Source of the DNA: Ciona intestinalis
Lineage: Eukaryota > Chordata > Ascidiacea > Phlebobranchia > Cionidae
Assembly: GCF_000224145.3 (NCBI RefSeq)
Contig: NC_020166.2
Coordinates: forward strand, 1,553,966 to 1,617,965
DNA length: 64,000 bases
Direction of reading: 5' to 3'
Position 1 is the first letter of the stretch; each line of letters starts with the position of its first letter. The notes beneath the pieces are model-generated. The model was given only the letters and a program-made list of their open reading frames with translations, was not told where the DNA came from and made no database searches. Position numbers and translations under genes: made by a program. This document shows positions 37,401 through 50,100 of this stretch, piece by piece.

Positions 37401-38500
37401 CAGGTGTTCTGTTACACCTCGTGTCCACTGACTGGTTACAAATTCTATGCATGTAACTTATAACTTGATATAGAGTACGTACATTCATTTCAAATTAAAC
37501 GTTAAAGAGGTAGCGTCACACTTAAAATACATGTGTTATCGTATAGGTTCCAATTCCTATAAAGTTACCAAGTTGAACTGCAAATATAAATCTTACACTT
37601 TCTCTTTTCAGAATCAGGTATAACTGCATGTCAATATTACGAATATCTGAAGAGCATGCAAGGTATTTGATGGTGAGACACCATAAGGATAAAGGAAATG
37701 AAATAATGCCTGAAAGGTAAGGCCACAGTTACTACTATACACCATATAGGTTTTTGTGCATGGATGAGGATTTAGAGAGCAACAGATAAAATAATAACAT
37801 ATTTGAATTTTTTGTATACTGAATTATTGTGACAAATTACAACAATCTGTAGTATTTACATTAACATTAGTAATAATTTATTTTCACTATTAACTTTATT
37901 ATGAAAAATACATGAAATGTCATGACCATTGTAGAAGTCTGAAATTTAATTTTGAACATTTCATTTCAGATTCACGCTATTAAAGGCATCATTAAACAGA
38001 CAGCCATACGACGGGTTAAAGTCGCTAAATTACACAGTTCATAATCGTATGTTTGGTGTTTTGTACAACAATATCAGTGTTTCTATCGGAGAACCTTTGG
38101 TCAAAACCATGACACAAGAGGAACAGGTAATACAACAGGCACTTATTGTTTGTAATGTGCATTGAATTCCTAATCTAGTGTTATGAAAACAAAAAATTGC
38201 ATCATAAAAAAAGTCACAGTGAACCGTATTCCGTAAAAGATATATATTTTGCCTAAAATGATATTATAAGTTAAATCTTAAGTTATAGAAATACATCCAA
38301 ATGAGTTGTACAGAACATACAGGTATAAAAACTGTTTTTACACAATGGTATACTTTGTGTCAGCTGCATATATTTGAAAATAGTACAGCAAACTATAGGT
38401 TTAAAACTTTTTCCTAATTCTGCAGGCTGTTCATTTTGGAATTGGCATTGTCGGAATCTTTATAATCTACATTTTACTGTTTAAACGAACCTGTTCTTGA
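34425..38500 (+). CDS. Beta-1,4-galactosyltransferase-like glycosyltransferase
   Basis: Nine exons: 34425-34633, 35023-35246, 35701-35861, 36275-36505, 36863-37053, 37180-37302, 37612-37716, 37970-38126 and 38426-38500. All phases join to a 491-residue product. It has a short cytosolic tail, a signal anchor at about residues 41-65, a long polar and partly coiled stem to about 220, then the GT7 catalytic domain. Motifs are IVIPYRNRSEHL, FNRAKLLNVGF, the metal-binding FHDVDLLP (Asp308/Asp310), FGGVTAL, the acceptor-site WGWGGEDDD (368-376) and the metal-site RHHKDKGNE (His403/404). These fit UDP-Gal (or UDP-GalNAc) transfer to GlcNAc in the Golgi. The donor after exon 4 (CAG|GTGGAA) is weak. 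The last exon adds an unusual hydrophobic tail; reading through the exon 8 donor instead ends after 12 codons at 38165. The subfamily is not assigned. Confidence 0.93.
35906..36065 (+). repeat. MITE-like repeat in galactosyltransferase intron 3
   Basis: It runs from GTACGGTGGGGGAAGATGAG through CTTTAGCACATAATTTCC to TTTGTTTACTACCAAATGGG. The distal terminal repeat is lost. It lies 45 bp downstream of exon 3. Confidence 0.65.
37385..37460 (-). repeat. SINE 3' module in galactosyltransferase intron 6
   Basis: The plus strand reads TTACAACACAGGTGTTCTGT, then TACACCTCGTGTCC and TGGTTACAAATTC, which is the reverse complement of the module. Confidence 0.55.
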
Positions 38501-40933
38501 AAATTCGTCAAACATTTAATTTCAATCATGCCAAACTTGGTCTAAGGTTTTACCTTGTAGTCTAGAAATATTTCTACCTCCAGGTTGCCATGCAAATTTT
38601 TTCGCCAAGCATACTGTCTATACAAATGCAACACCATGTTTATTAGAATGCGATACATTAGTTTTATCTTCAACTATGTGTCGAAACAACTGGTGCGTTA
38701 TTTAAATTTTTCCAAGGAGTTGCATTCTAAGATAAATAATTATAACTTTGGTAAAAATGTCTCCAAGAGTCTGTAGTGGGGGGTTGTAGGCTAGCAAGCA
38801 TTTCTAAATGCATCACAGCAGAAAAGTTAAGAACCAATGACATACATGCAAATTGTAGCAGCTTCACACATAGAATTGTCCATAGATATAATATTACCAA
38901 TTACAACTGGATATTTTTAGTGATAATATTTTAATAAGAATTAATCTTGAATGTTCCTGTGCAATAATGCAGTTAAACCATTTATACCCCACTGTTTTCT
39001 TATTGATTTGTGTCTCCCTAGAACTAACTATGTAGTAAAATACCCAGCGAAATATTGCTTAAAACAACGCCATAATACTGTTCTTTATTGTGTCAACTAA
39101 TCTAACATGAATTTTTTTCGTGATTTTGGCGGTAATTCTAACTAAATAATACGTTTTTTGTTATTATCAATTTATCATGTGCCTTACACAATTTGCCATA
39201 TATATATATCTACGAAATCATTGTGCATGAAATGTAACACAATATTGTTGTTAAATTTGGTTCTACCAGCTTAACAAAATAACTATCTGATTTATTTTTA
39301 ATCCACCTGTTTCTGGTGTTTATAGCCAGCCAGCTTAATATGTACTGTGGAGTGTATGTGAACATTACAAATAGATAAGAAAGTAAGGCTTTTGTTCAGT
39401 ATACCTTCGTGTTACACTGACTGCAATTGAAAAGTGTTGACTTACCCAATTATGTTCTGTAGGAATCTGTTGTGTTTCTTTTGCACCATGTTTCCATAAG
39501 TGTATAGCTGATTAGCTGTATCATTAAAACACAGAATCTTTTCCAGTTTTCTCTAAAAACGAATATATATATATATTTTTGTATGTAATTTAGAGCAAGA
39601 GATTAAAATGCTGCGAAAAATGATATTTAATTACAGAATTATAGAACCAGAACCTACAAAATGTGTAATTTTGATTTAGGAGAATAAATAAACTTTTTTC
39701 ACATTGCATGTCATTTATTGAATAACTTTTAAACAGGGCTTTTTACTGTTACTGTAAGATTCTATCATTTTATTGTCTGCTTGATGCAGTTTAGAATTGT
39801 GGTTCAAAAACACCCAGATCTTAATTTACATTAAACATTATTTAAATTGATTGCAATCCAACTTTAAAACATTAAACTATATTGTAGTAAACTTATTTTT
39901 ATCGAGCTTCTGGAACACTATTACACCGGGTTCCAGCTGAAACGCAACGATGTTTACTAGAGTTTTATCACAAGGGCAATCACAAACAAATTCGCTGCAC
40001 CAAGTAGAACTTAGAACAGCACTTATAGATACGAGCTTTAGCCTTTAAGTGAATGATACACTGCCCATATTGTCAAATATTATTGGATTGGAAAAATAAA
40101 AAGATTTCACATTCAATTATAACGATTGCTTTTCCTTTACCTGTATAACATTCTTTATTGTGACAATAAAATAAATAAAAAGCTAGTAGTTTTTAAAAAA
40201 AGGTTAAAATAAGAAAATTCATAAAATATTTGGCTAAAACTTTACTGAGTTGTTTATCTGCATAAACTACCTACAAAATACAACTATTATTATTATTATT
40301 ATATAAAGTAACCTATTTTTCCCCAATCCTGAAACGTCGAGGTAACGTTTGAATTTGGTAGTTCCCGCCATTTTCGAACTGCATTGTGGGTAGTTGTCTT
40401 TTATACAGGTCACGGGGACAAATAAAATTTATGTATATCAATATTTAAAATAAATGTATACATTGTTAATGCGGTGCTGCACTACATACCATTCTTCCTA
40501 TTAATATAAACTTTGCATGTTATTTTTTAAATATGCTTTAGAACTGCACATTTCTGTATCAAAGCTGTTGGATATGCCCAAAGCATGATTACTAAAATAT
40601 CAAACTAAAATAACTATTCTAACTCTTAAAGATTCGCTTTATTAGTGCAATACATTTATATACAAACACCATTAAATCTGCACACAGTAAATAACAAGCA
40701 CCATGTAACATGTGTCAGGTAAAAAGTAACACTAATAAATTCATAATCTGTCACACAGACACAAGAGGATACAATAACTTGAAAAACAATTTACCCCAAA
40801 ACCCAAGATCTTGCATGCTGAACAACATAATGTTTGACAGTTTGAGCATGGCTACGTATGATCGAGATTCGTAAAGCATAAAAACAGGGAAGCAATATTG
40901 TGTGAAATAAATAACAATCTTTTTGAAAACATC
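38501..40933. other. Convergent 3' intergenic region
   Basis: This AT-rich stretch lies between the 3' ends of the galactosyltransferase (plus) and the first tetraspan gene (minus). A plus-strand AATAAA at 39683-39688 (in AGAATAAATAAAC) would give the transferase a 3' UTR of about 1.2 kb. Further AATAAA-like sites lie near 40090 and 40170. An ATT microsatellite lies at about 40284-40302. No coding sequence was recognised. Confidence 0.5.
39683..39688 (+). terminator. Candidate polyadenylation signal of the galactosyltransferase
   Basis: AATAAA in the context AGAATAAATAAAC, 1.2 kb past the stop codon. It is a candidate only; other AATAAA motifs follow at greater distance. Confidence 0.35.
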
Positions 40934-40939
40934 TTTATT
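40934..40939 (-). terminator. Polyadenylation signal of tetraspan gene 1
   Basis: A minus-strand AATAAA overlaps the proposed TAA stop codon (GAATAAAG), so the 3' UTR would be only tens of bases. Confidence 0.4.
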
Positions 40940-43900
40940 CTGGTGGAATAGATTTCTGGACCTGTTTGAAAATTCGGTTAACCAAGTTTTGTGTTATTAT
41001 TTATTGTTATGTGGCAACGACGGTGGTTATAACACAGGTGATCTATTTCATATACCTCGTACCCCCTTACAAGTTACCACATAAACATAACTTTGTAGGT
41101 TATTTTATTTTTGTAGGGCTTCTGATTTTGCCAACTATAAGCGACCACTGGGTTGCATTAGATGATGTTAAGCATATTGTACAAGGACACATATATACAC
41201 ACTAACACCTACAATAGCGAAAGCAAGCCTAGAGGGGAGTGTTCTATCCCCTATATAGGTAGTGTTTAACATATACATAAGACAGTTGTTTGGTTTTGTA
41301 AACCTTGCCTACAAAACCAATTCACCCAAGCTTACTTACCTCATATTCTGGGGGTGGTGATTCCTGTCCATCCTGCAAAATAAAAAAGTTAATAAGAAGT
41401 TTTAAAATTGTTAATAAGTTTGCAGATAATCTATTTTATGTTAGTAAAGTCTACTTCACATTCGTGGTTAGGCCTACAGCGCAGCACGCCATGGGACCTA
41501 ACATTTAAACCAGAGTTGGCCTATTATCCCAATATCCAGGGTGCTGCAACATTTTCCAAGTGATTTCTAAGTGCCTTGCCCAAGAACACTTCCACTTTAT
41601 AATACCAGTATTATTATATTAAATCTGGTATCTAACCCAGACAAACTATTAATCTAATATAGATGGCTCTTATGGTGAATGATTCTGATACAAATTGAAT
41701 TCGTTCTTCATGTTATTCATTGAAGGAAGACTTACCTCAATTTGAACATTAGAAACAGGTTGAGCAGTGGCAGTAGCACTTGGGGGGACATTTGTACTTA
41801 CTGGCATGTAAGAATAAGCAGGCATTTGCCCTGGAGCTTGTACGTAATACTGTACTGGATAAACTGGAAAATATTGTAAAATAGAATAGTTTAGAAACAA
41901 TAGGCTAAGTAGTAAGTAGATACAGCACTAAAATTACAAATATTGAACCTTGGTAACGACTGTTGTTTTGCTGTTAAACACTATCCTATCCAGATGGGAG
42001 ATGTTAATTAAATAAGACCCTTTTTGTTGCAATTGATAGATAATTATGTTATGTTGCTTCAAGATGTTTGAGAATTAAATTGTTTTTTTGAGAACCCCAT
42101 TTCCATTGGTGTTTTTTCGCCCCTACTCCTTACTAAAAGGCTGTAAAAACAGTGGTTAATTAAGAGATAATGTTATGTTGCTTTGAGACATTTAAGAATG
42201 AAATTGTTTTTCTGAGAACTACATTGTCTATTCAAGGTATTTTCCCTTAACAGCCCAGTCTAGATAGATGCTTGCTTCAAGCTTGTATAGATGCTAAATA
42301 TATGTTAATTAAGTCAAACAAAATTATACGGTGGTCTTGGATTAGCCACCAACTTTGCACAAATTATACATTCATATATCATACCTACTGCCTGTTGACC
42401 TGCTGCCATATTGATGGCTTGTCCTTGGGGTATTTGTACAATGTGAGAAACAGACTGTGGTTGTAGCTGAAAATAAAATAGATTAATAGCTTAGAGATTT
42501 TGGCTTTAGATTAAGAATCAGATTCACAGCTTATTGTACATGTGGGTAAGACATATATAGCATATATTAACAATAATGGCTTTAAGCCAGTGGTTCTTGA
42601 AGGGTTATATAAATTGTTGGCTATAAATAAAAGAAAAACATTACCCGAAATGTTACATATGTTATTTTCATGAGCGTGCATGAGGTGTATGAAACAAACA
42701 TTCGTTTTATAACAACTGTCAATGTTTTGACATGCCAGGATGAGCAATTACAAATATGTTATTAACAGTAAAACTAAAATAACTAATTGGTAAGTGGGCA
42801 CGAGGTGTATGAAACAGAAAATCCTGGTTATAACAACGGTCCTGCCCCACCACGCATGATAAACAAGTTACATTAAAAATATTCTTTTAATAAACCAATG
42901 TAACTTACCGTGCTTTTGTGACAGCAAGTACCAGCGCAGCACACAGCTGAATGAACAATTGAGAGAACAAACTCAAAAAGCGCGAAAAAGGCAAGAACAG
43001 AATAGAGAATGACGGTGGCCTTGGTTTGAAAGATTCATGTAAATGTATCCAGTATTTTTTTCATGAGTAATTTTAATACAAACATTACAGCATATATATA
43101 TATATCTTACATTAAACAATTCATTAGACCAGATTTTTGTCTAAATCGTATTTTGTAGCGCTTGACCTTGAACATATATATACGATTGTATTTAGTTTTA
43201 GGAGTTTCAGATCAAAACTAAAACTGCCTTTAGTGATGTTGGAAGTTCAAATAAAATTGACGATCATAATTGATATGGGTTGTTACGTTCATATCAAAAC
43301 TGATCAAAAAGTTTTTTGTCACGTTTTTTTCTTAAAATATAAAAGAAAACAGAAAAACTTACATTACTTTCACCAGAAGTAGTGCCTCCAACAACAGCAG
43401 TTGTTATGCTGATGATAATCAAATTAAACGCCATCACTGAAGACATTATAGAAAGAACCATAGTTGCAATGACCTGTAATTGTAAGTGTCATTATTTATA
43501 AAACCGTGATGAAACAATGGATTACAATGGGCTTCTTATTTTCTGAGCAATTTAGGTGTACTCCTAGGCCATGTATTGAGTAGTAGCCATGGTGTAATTA
43601 ACATTTTTTAGTAAAGTCTACAGTGACATTGCAAAATTGGGGTTATATTCGTAGTCGTCAAATATAGGTGACCTCATTTACTAATTTAGAGTGCAATATA
43701 CTTCATGCTTACCAGGCATCGGCTGTTCTTTGATTTTGAAGCCAGAAAGCCAAGAATTCCAGCTACTAGAAACTGAAATAGATATTATAACATTGAGTGT
43801 TAAAGTTTAATTGCATATTCTTGTGTGGGGGGTGGTAAAGACAAGTTTGGTTGGTTTGTTGACTAAAAGTTTGAGTAGACCTTAAGACATCTGGTCAGTT

Positions 43901-44866
43901 TTCATACAAAAATAACAATATAAACAACAGGATAAATTAAACCACACACTTGGATGGTTTGCTGACTAAAAGTGTGGGTGGAGCTTGTAACATTAGTACC
44001 ATACGAAAATAACAATATAAATGACAGCACATACATAGTACACCATTGTTTTTAGTTTTCAACATTGTGTTTTAAAACCAAAACCTAATAACAATAATAT
44101 AATAATAACTTTTATTTGTCTCTTCGATTACAGAAGCGAAGATTTGGAAATATTTTAAACAAAAAAGACAGGACATAGCTTTTCAGTATTATCAAACTTA
44201 ATGAAAGTTTAAAATTAAACAAAGAAAGGAAATGCTAAACAAAAATGACAGTGAAATACTATTGGTATCCTAAAAATAAAACATGGAACAACTTACAAAA
44301 ATTCCGCACCAGATTCCTGCGCCGGACTTTCTTATACTGGAGGGATAATAACCTTTGGAAATGATGAAAGATACAATAGCAAGTCCAATGCATAATACAC
44401 CTATTGTCATCTGCAATATCTGTAGATTACAAACAGTATTTAATTTATTCTGTAAGGGTGAAGTCCTACAATATGTCACACCATAGGACCTGATATATAG
44501 ACCAGAGTTGGCTCATTACCTGCATCATTGTATATACTGTAACCAGTAACTCCATCATTTATTCTGTGTGGGTAAGGTCCTAGAACATGGCATGGCATAG
44601 GGCCTGATATATGGACCAGAGTTGGTCTATTACCTCAACATTTCATATGTACATTCTATACTGTTTGGGTAAGGTCTACATTGTGTGACATAGGACCTGA
44701 TAATTAGGGACCAATCTTACCCCACACAACTATAAACATAAATTACAGTGGGGGAAATGCCTAATTAAATAAGTGTACTTACCCCAAGAACTTTATGATT
44801 GTTTTGACGTTTAGGTTTTGGAGCTGGCATCACTGTATTAGGTTGTGGTTGCGTAACACTGGACAT
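40935..44866 (-). CDS. CD20/MS4A-like four-transmembrane protein, gene 1
   Basis: Minus-strand exons: 44866-44783, 44419-44297, 43772-43713, 43473-43363, 43019-42909, 42466-42385, 41863-41736, 41372-41340 and 40961-40935. The product is about 252 residues. The N-terminus ends HKVLG. TM1 is MTIGVLCIGLAIVSFI, TM2 starts GAGIWCGIFFLVAGILGFLA, TM3 is in exon 4 (MVLSIMSSVMAFNLIIISI) and TM4 is in exon 5 (FFALFEFVLSIVHSAVCC). Then comes a Gln/Pro-rich cytosolic tail and SPPPEYE. The KxLG-TM1 start, the WCG-TM2 pattern and the F-E-F TM4 resemble the CD20-like (MS4A/TMEM176) family of membrane adaptors and channel regulators. The introns are phase 0 except phase 1 between exons 6 and 7. PPPEY is a WW-domain ligand motif, as bound by Nedd4-type ubiquitin ligases. 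The last exon (VQKSIPPE, stop overlapping AATAAA) is less certain. Confidence 0.82.
40985..41230 (-). repeat. SINE, antisense, in intron 8 of tetraspan gene 1
   Basis: The plus strand shows GTGGCAACGACGGTGGTTAT, ATACCTCGTACCCCC and then the middle part GCGACCACTGGGTTGCA with TTAAGCATATTGTACAAGG. The tRNA-like head is absent or unrecognisable. Confidence 0.6.
41464..41540. repeat. Third-family short repeat
   Basis: It reads CGTGGTTAGGCCTACAGCGC ... CATGGGACCTAACATTTAAA ... CCAGAGTTGGCCTATTATCC. The CCAGAGTTGGC(C/T) core is shared with 44450-44715. Confidence 0.45.
42030..42225. repeat. Imperfect tandem duplication in intron 6 of gene 1
   Basis: The blocks ATAATTATGTTATGTTGCTT ... TGAGAATTAAATTG and GATAATGTTATGTTGCTTTG ... 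AAGAATGAAATTG repeat about 125 bp apart. Confidence 0.5.
42650..42885 (+). repeat. Two SINE 3' modules in tandem, intron 5 of gene 1
   Basis: The modules are near 42650-42750 (GCATGAGGTGTATGAAACAA) and 42785-42885 (GGCACGAGGTGTATGAAACA ... GGTTATAACAACGGTCCTGC). Neither has a tRNA-like head. Confidence 0.55.
43853..44025. repeat. Imperfect tandem duplication in intron 2 of gene 1
   Basis: Two units about 95 bp apart share TTG(G/A)(T/G)TTG(T/C)TGACTAAAAG and the end block AAAATAACAATATAAA(C/T)(A/G)ACAG. Confidence 0.5.
44450..44715. repeat. Third-family repeat, about three tandem copies in intron 1 of gene 1
   Basis: Units start near 44452, 44567 and 44664. Each has a GGG(T)AAGGTCCTA-type start, then CATAGG(A/G)CCTGATATAT and, in the first two, GACCAGAGTTGG(C/T)(T/C)(C/T)ATTACCT. 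The spacing is about 100-115 bp. Confidence 0.6.
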
Positions 44867-46378
44867 TTTACGAGGATCCTAGAAAAAAGCAACAAGTGCT
44901 AAACAGGAGTAAAATAACAACATAATCATACTAGTTAGACCTATTTAATAATAATACAACTTAATAATGAAATACTAGTATGATAATACACAATACATGA
45001 TAATACAATGGTAATAACATGATACATGATATTAATAAGATAATACAATATGATAAAACATGACAGCACTCCAAACAAATTCTAACTATACATCAATTCT
45101 TTGCAAATCTAACTTTGGTATTGTAAAGAGGTAAATAAAATTTTGTTATGTTATATATATATGTGTGTTATATTACATGCATACCTATACTGATATGAAC
45201 CAACTTACGTTGGAGAATTATCTTTTGTGGCGCTTGACACAGTTACCTACTTACACCTAAACTTTACAACTCCTTTTAAAAGCAAAGTTTAGGTTACTGT
45301 ACATTTGGCAGCAATGTTAACATTACATTGCAAACAATCAAACATACATAAACACTTTTAAACCAATTTTTTAGCCAAAGGTAACTTGGTAAACACAAAG
45401 GGAAGATCATAAAACAAAAACCAAAACACAATAAATTGTTATGCTGTTCTTTGAGATTTTAGGTTTAAGGTAATGGTAACATGCAAGGTCAGTCACAACA
45501 TTTTGGTCAAATTGTGGGATATGGTGCATAAAGTTGTGAGATTTAAAATTTCAAACAATATTTAAACACCACTGTCTGGGGTAGAAAACATATTGTTTAA
45601 TATTCAATTTTATATAGCCTTGAGGATCTTGCAGTAAAATACTGGATTTGGCCAAATGGTCAAATCCTTATAACGTCTTGGTAAATGGAAGATAAAACGC
45701 TGGAATAAAATTATACGTAGATGTCAGAAGGTCTATATTATATTATGGTTGGTGAAAGAAATATGAGAATAAACTTTAAATTGTTGGTTGACTATGTTGA
45801 TATAAAAGCACTAATGAGGAAACAACACTCAAGTGAAAAATTATCTGCAGTTTGATTTCACACAATTACAAAAGTAAGTAAAAAAATTGTAATGGAATTT
45901 AGTGCACCTAACTTTTATGGTACAAAAAACTGCGGTAGCGAATATATCACAAATAAAATTAAACGCTCATTATTATTGCAAGCACAACAAACGTACAAGG
46001 CAGAAATGATTAAAAAATAATTAGCTAAACACAAAAGTAATGCATTTTGGAATATTTTTGATTGTATTTTATAGCAAAACATTATAATGCCCAAAATGAA
46101 ATTTAAGGTTATCGTTTTTGGGGAAAAAAATTGTTGATAGGTGTAAAATATACGTACCAATATGTATGAAGTGCATATAAAAGGCATGCGCAAACTGCAA
46201 ACACTGTACATTAACGCAGATACATACATACTAAATTTCAAATACTTCTAACTAACTTTGATTTAGGTTTGGTGTTTGTAAATTACGTTTCACACGATTA
46301 CAATTGTGTAAGTTTTACAGATATGGTAAAATGAATGCTTCAGCATATGCAATTTTTTCACTTTACAGTTTAAAACCT
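44867..46378. other. Intergenic region between tetraspan genes 1 and 2
   Basis: About 1.5 kb separates the gene 1 start from the proposed gene 2 stop. It contains only AT-rich sequence. Just upstream of the gene 1 ATG on the minus strand is a strong acceptor-like TTTTTTCTAG ending 14 bases before ATG. The minus-strand open frame at 45915-46241 has no recognisable domain. Confidence 0.5.
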
Positions 46379-47069
46379 TCAAATTTTCGCTGGATTCTGA
46401 AGTGTCTGTATATGAAAGAATAAATAAATCTAAAAGCAATTGATGTTAAGTGTCTTATCCACAATGGCAGCAGCACCAAGCCTCAAACCCATAACCTCTG
46501 GGAATTAGAGACAGAAGTGCTAATCATTATGTCACAGTGCCAAATAATATACAATATGGAAAGGTTACTACAGGTTCGTAAAAGGTGATTTTAAGCTCCA
46601 ATTATAGATTTTTGTCAACGAACAGTTAAATAAAACGAAATACAAAAAACAAAGATTCTACTTTGACATCATACCTCATATGCCGGAGGTGGTGCAGATG
46701 TAACAACGCTCTGTAACAAAACCAAAATAAACTTTCTAATTTATATTTGCGTGTGATTAGGGATTTTATACAGCAAGAATATTAAACTAAATTTTTAACC
46801 TTAAATCATTTTTTTAGAATGGCTCAACGCTAAACATAAGTAAGAGGCAACGCATATACCTGGCGTGGCATGAGATCTTACTTGAGAAATAAGTCAGATT
46901 TAGACAACAGCAAAATATGTAAACTGTGATTCTGTAAATCCTAATGTTTTGTATTCATAAAGGATCTGGTGCTACAAAAACGTAACAGACAAAAATCAAG
47001 TCCAAGACAGGACAATTGGTTGATATTTAAATACATGTAGAAGTCATGACTTTACCTGATTAGGAGCAA

Positions 47070-47117
<48 letters not shown>

Positions 47118-50100
47118 TGGCAGTTATGGGCACAGATTGCATTGATTGGTTAACTGCTGTGTATGTATATGCAGGGTACTGGCCTTGCACTGGGGGGTAA
47201 GCTGCTACGACAAACATAATGTTAAAAATAAGACAAACTATTATTTGAACACGAGACTTATAATGCTAGGTTTTGGTAGTATATATATCTTTGATATACT
47301 ATTCGTTGGACCATATTTCTGCTTGCTACATATGTTTTAGCATTTGGTGCATTCTGGTATAATGCAACAAGAATCATCCAACAATCTGAGTGTAAGATCA
47401 GTGCCAGATTCACAAAAATATCATGTTAAACCACAAACACCATAAAAGCATTCATAAATATAAAGGTACATTTAAAGGGATTGTAGTCCTATGGCAGCTT
47501 GTAAGCAGGTACAAAAAGTATGAAATGAATCACCCACATTATAACGACTGCCGTTGCCCCACATCGCAACATGCAAGCCTAAAGAAGTTATATGCATTCA
47601 TACACACTCATAAAAAATAAGTTACATACATAATACATTCAATGACAGCATATCTTACCATAAGCAATAGGTTGTTGTAAATACATAGTTTGTCCAGTAT
47701 TAGGCACATGTACCATCATCACCTGGTTGTGGTTGTTAGAAGTATTCTGTGGAATAAGATTAAGTTAAATATATCATTCTACTATATATTTAACTCTATA
47801 TAGGCTATTTAAATCTAGCCTCTGGCATAAGTGGATCTTGTAAGCATATAATACCCCAAATTTCCAAATGGTGTTTTTAACAATCAACAACGCTCATTTA
47901 GAGTTCTGCAAATACGGTTGTATAACTCTTCAAATATTCTTTGTTTAATACCAAACAGGGCAAGAAAAGAGAATAAAAACCTAAACTATTTTCCCCAACC
48001 TACTATATATAATGCTCTTTTAAAGTCGTAATGATACTGGTATATAAATTAGTAAATATTTATTGTCTATTACAAAATAGAACAGTAAAAAAATCATTTT
48101 AATGTTTGCATGATACAAGCCCTAAAACTGTAACTTTTATTTGATAAATCTTTTGTGTAAGTAAAAAAAGGAAAATAATAGTTCCTTTTATATTGATTTT
48201 GCGTGCATAGCTAATGTTTTATTAATTGTATTAGCTTTTTACCTAATCTGGTTTAATCTGGACTGGATGTATATAAAAAAGTAAGAAAAGTTGAAATAAT
48301 TTTCAGATACTCTCAATTTAGGATTTTTCACTGAATAAACAAATGTTTAGAATTTTTTTCAACTGTTGTTAATTTCTTTACAAATTAAACATACATAGCT
48401 GCAATGCATACAATGCTGCAGCCTGTAGGTTAAGAAGTAATTATTATTTATCAATTGAAACATACATAACTGAACATATTGAGCTGCAATGGAAACAATG
48501 CTTTAGGTTTATGAAGCAATTCCCATTCATTTCATTGTTAGGGGAAAATTACACCTTTTGTTCATATGCAATACGCAAATGATGTATAAAGATCAATCTT
48601 TTTTGGTTGGCTTGCAGTCTGTCACAGCAGGCTTAATGAAACTACCCAAGGATTATTTTATGTTTGTATAACAAAAAAATACAGTTATTTAACTCTTCGG
48701 ATATGATAGCAAGGAGCAAATTTAAAATTAGCAGCAAACAACGACATCAATCCCTTATAATAATAATATTGTAAGACTAAGAACGCTTCACATAATTAAA
48801 TGCAAGGCCCCCAGGTATTCACCCATGCAGCATAGAATTCTGCAGAAAAATCAACCCAGGTTTTGTCCCCTACTCACCTTTGAACAACTTGCACAACATG
48901 ACGCTACACAAAAGAAGGCTGAGTGGACGATTGAAAGAACTAGTTCAATGAAGCCCGTGATGGCTAGCAATGCATGGAATGCAACTGCCGCCTGTAAAAT
49001 AAAAATGTTAATTACTTTATCCTCGCGTGGCAGGAAAACGACAGTCGTTATAACATGAGTGTTTATACACCTCGTGCCAGCTTACGTTTCCAAGTATGAT
49101 ACTTTGGGGGGGATTTTTGTGTATGCATGGCTGATAATTATATTAGATGATTAAATTTAAAGATTAATTAAAATTTATTTATCCTTTCGTAAAAGGGCAT
49201 TGGCGGTAGTCATAACACCAGTGTTCTGCTTCAAACACACTTATGGTGTATAGCTACAACTAAGATAACCCACACGCCACCACTTACCCATCAATTGTGA
49301 AGAACACATTTTTTACATGTCATTTCGAAATTTTTAAGTAAGAGACAACTATAGTTGTACAAAAAGATTAATTATAAATATAAATAAAGACTTACTTCAT
49401 TTTTACCGCTGCTGCTATAATTATTATAGTACATATATTGGGTGTCGTACTGCAGAGCATAAACAATAGATATTATGGTGAGAACGCTTGCAAATAAAGC
49501 AGCAAATATACACAACACCATCCCAGCTATTATCTGTAAAGAAAATAAATTTAGGTGTTGAAAAGATTACCATAAGTGCCATTAATTAAATAGTTAACAG
49601 TTTTCTTAAAAAAAATAACCAATACAAAAGCTAGAATAGATGTAAAACTGGGGTCGTAAAAGACAATGACAACATTGTTTTAAATGTTAGGGTGACATTT
49701 TACCCACTCATGTTATGACAAGAATCCCTAAAGTTATAAAAATAATTAAAAATAAATACTATATCAACAAAAACAACATGAAAAGAAAACTAACTTTACA
49801 ACTGTAAGGCTTAGTAGCAGCGTGCATGCTGATCCCACCGGCAAGGAGAAACTGAAAGAAATTAAAATTGACTTTAATATCAATAAATGCATTTAGGCCT
49901 ATATGACTTATTTATCCTTGTGTGACATGGCAATGACAGTCATTATAACATGGTGGTTTTATGTTCTTTCCATACACCTCGTGACGACCAGCAAGGAAGG
50001 GAAATAAAATAGAGAACAGAGAAAGAAGAGAGAGAAATTCAAATTAATGAAATCGTTGCAACAAACGGATTTTTTAAAAAATGTGCCGGCTTAAATATAT

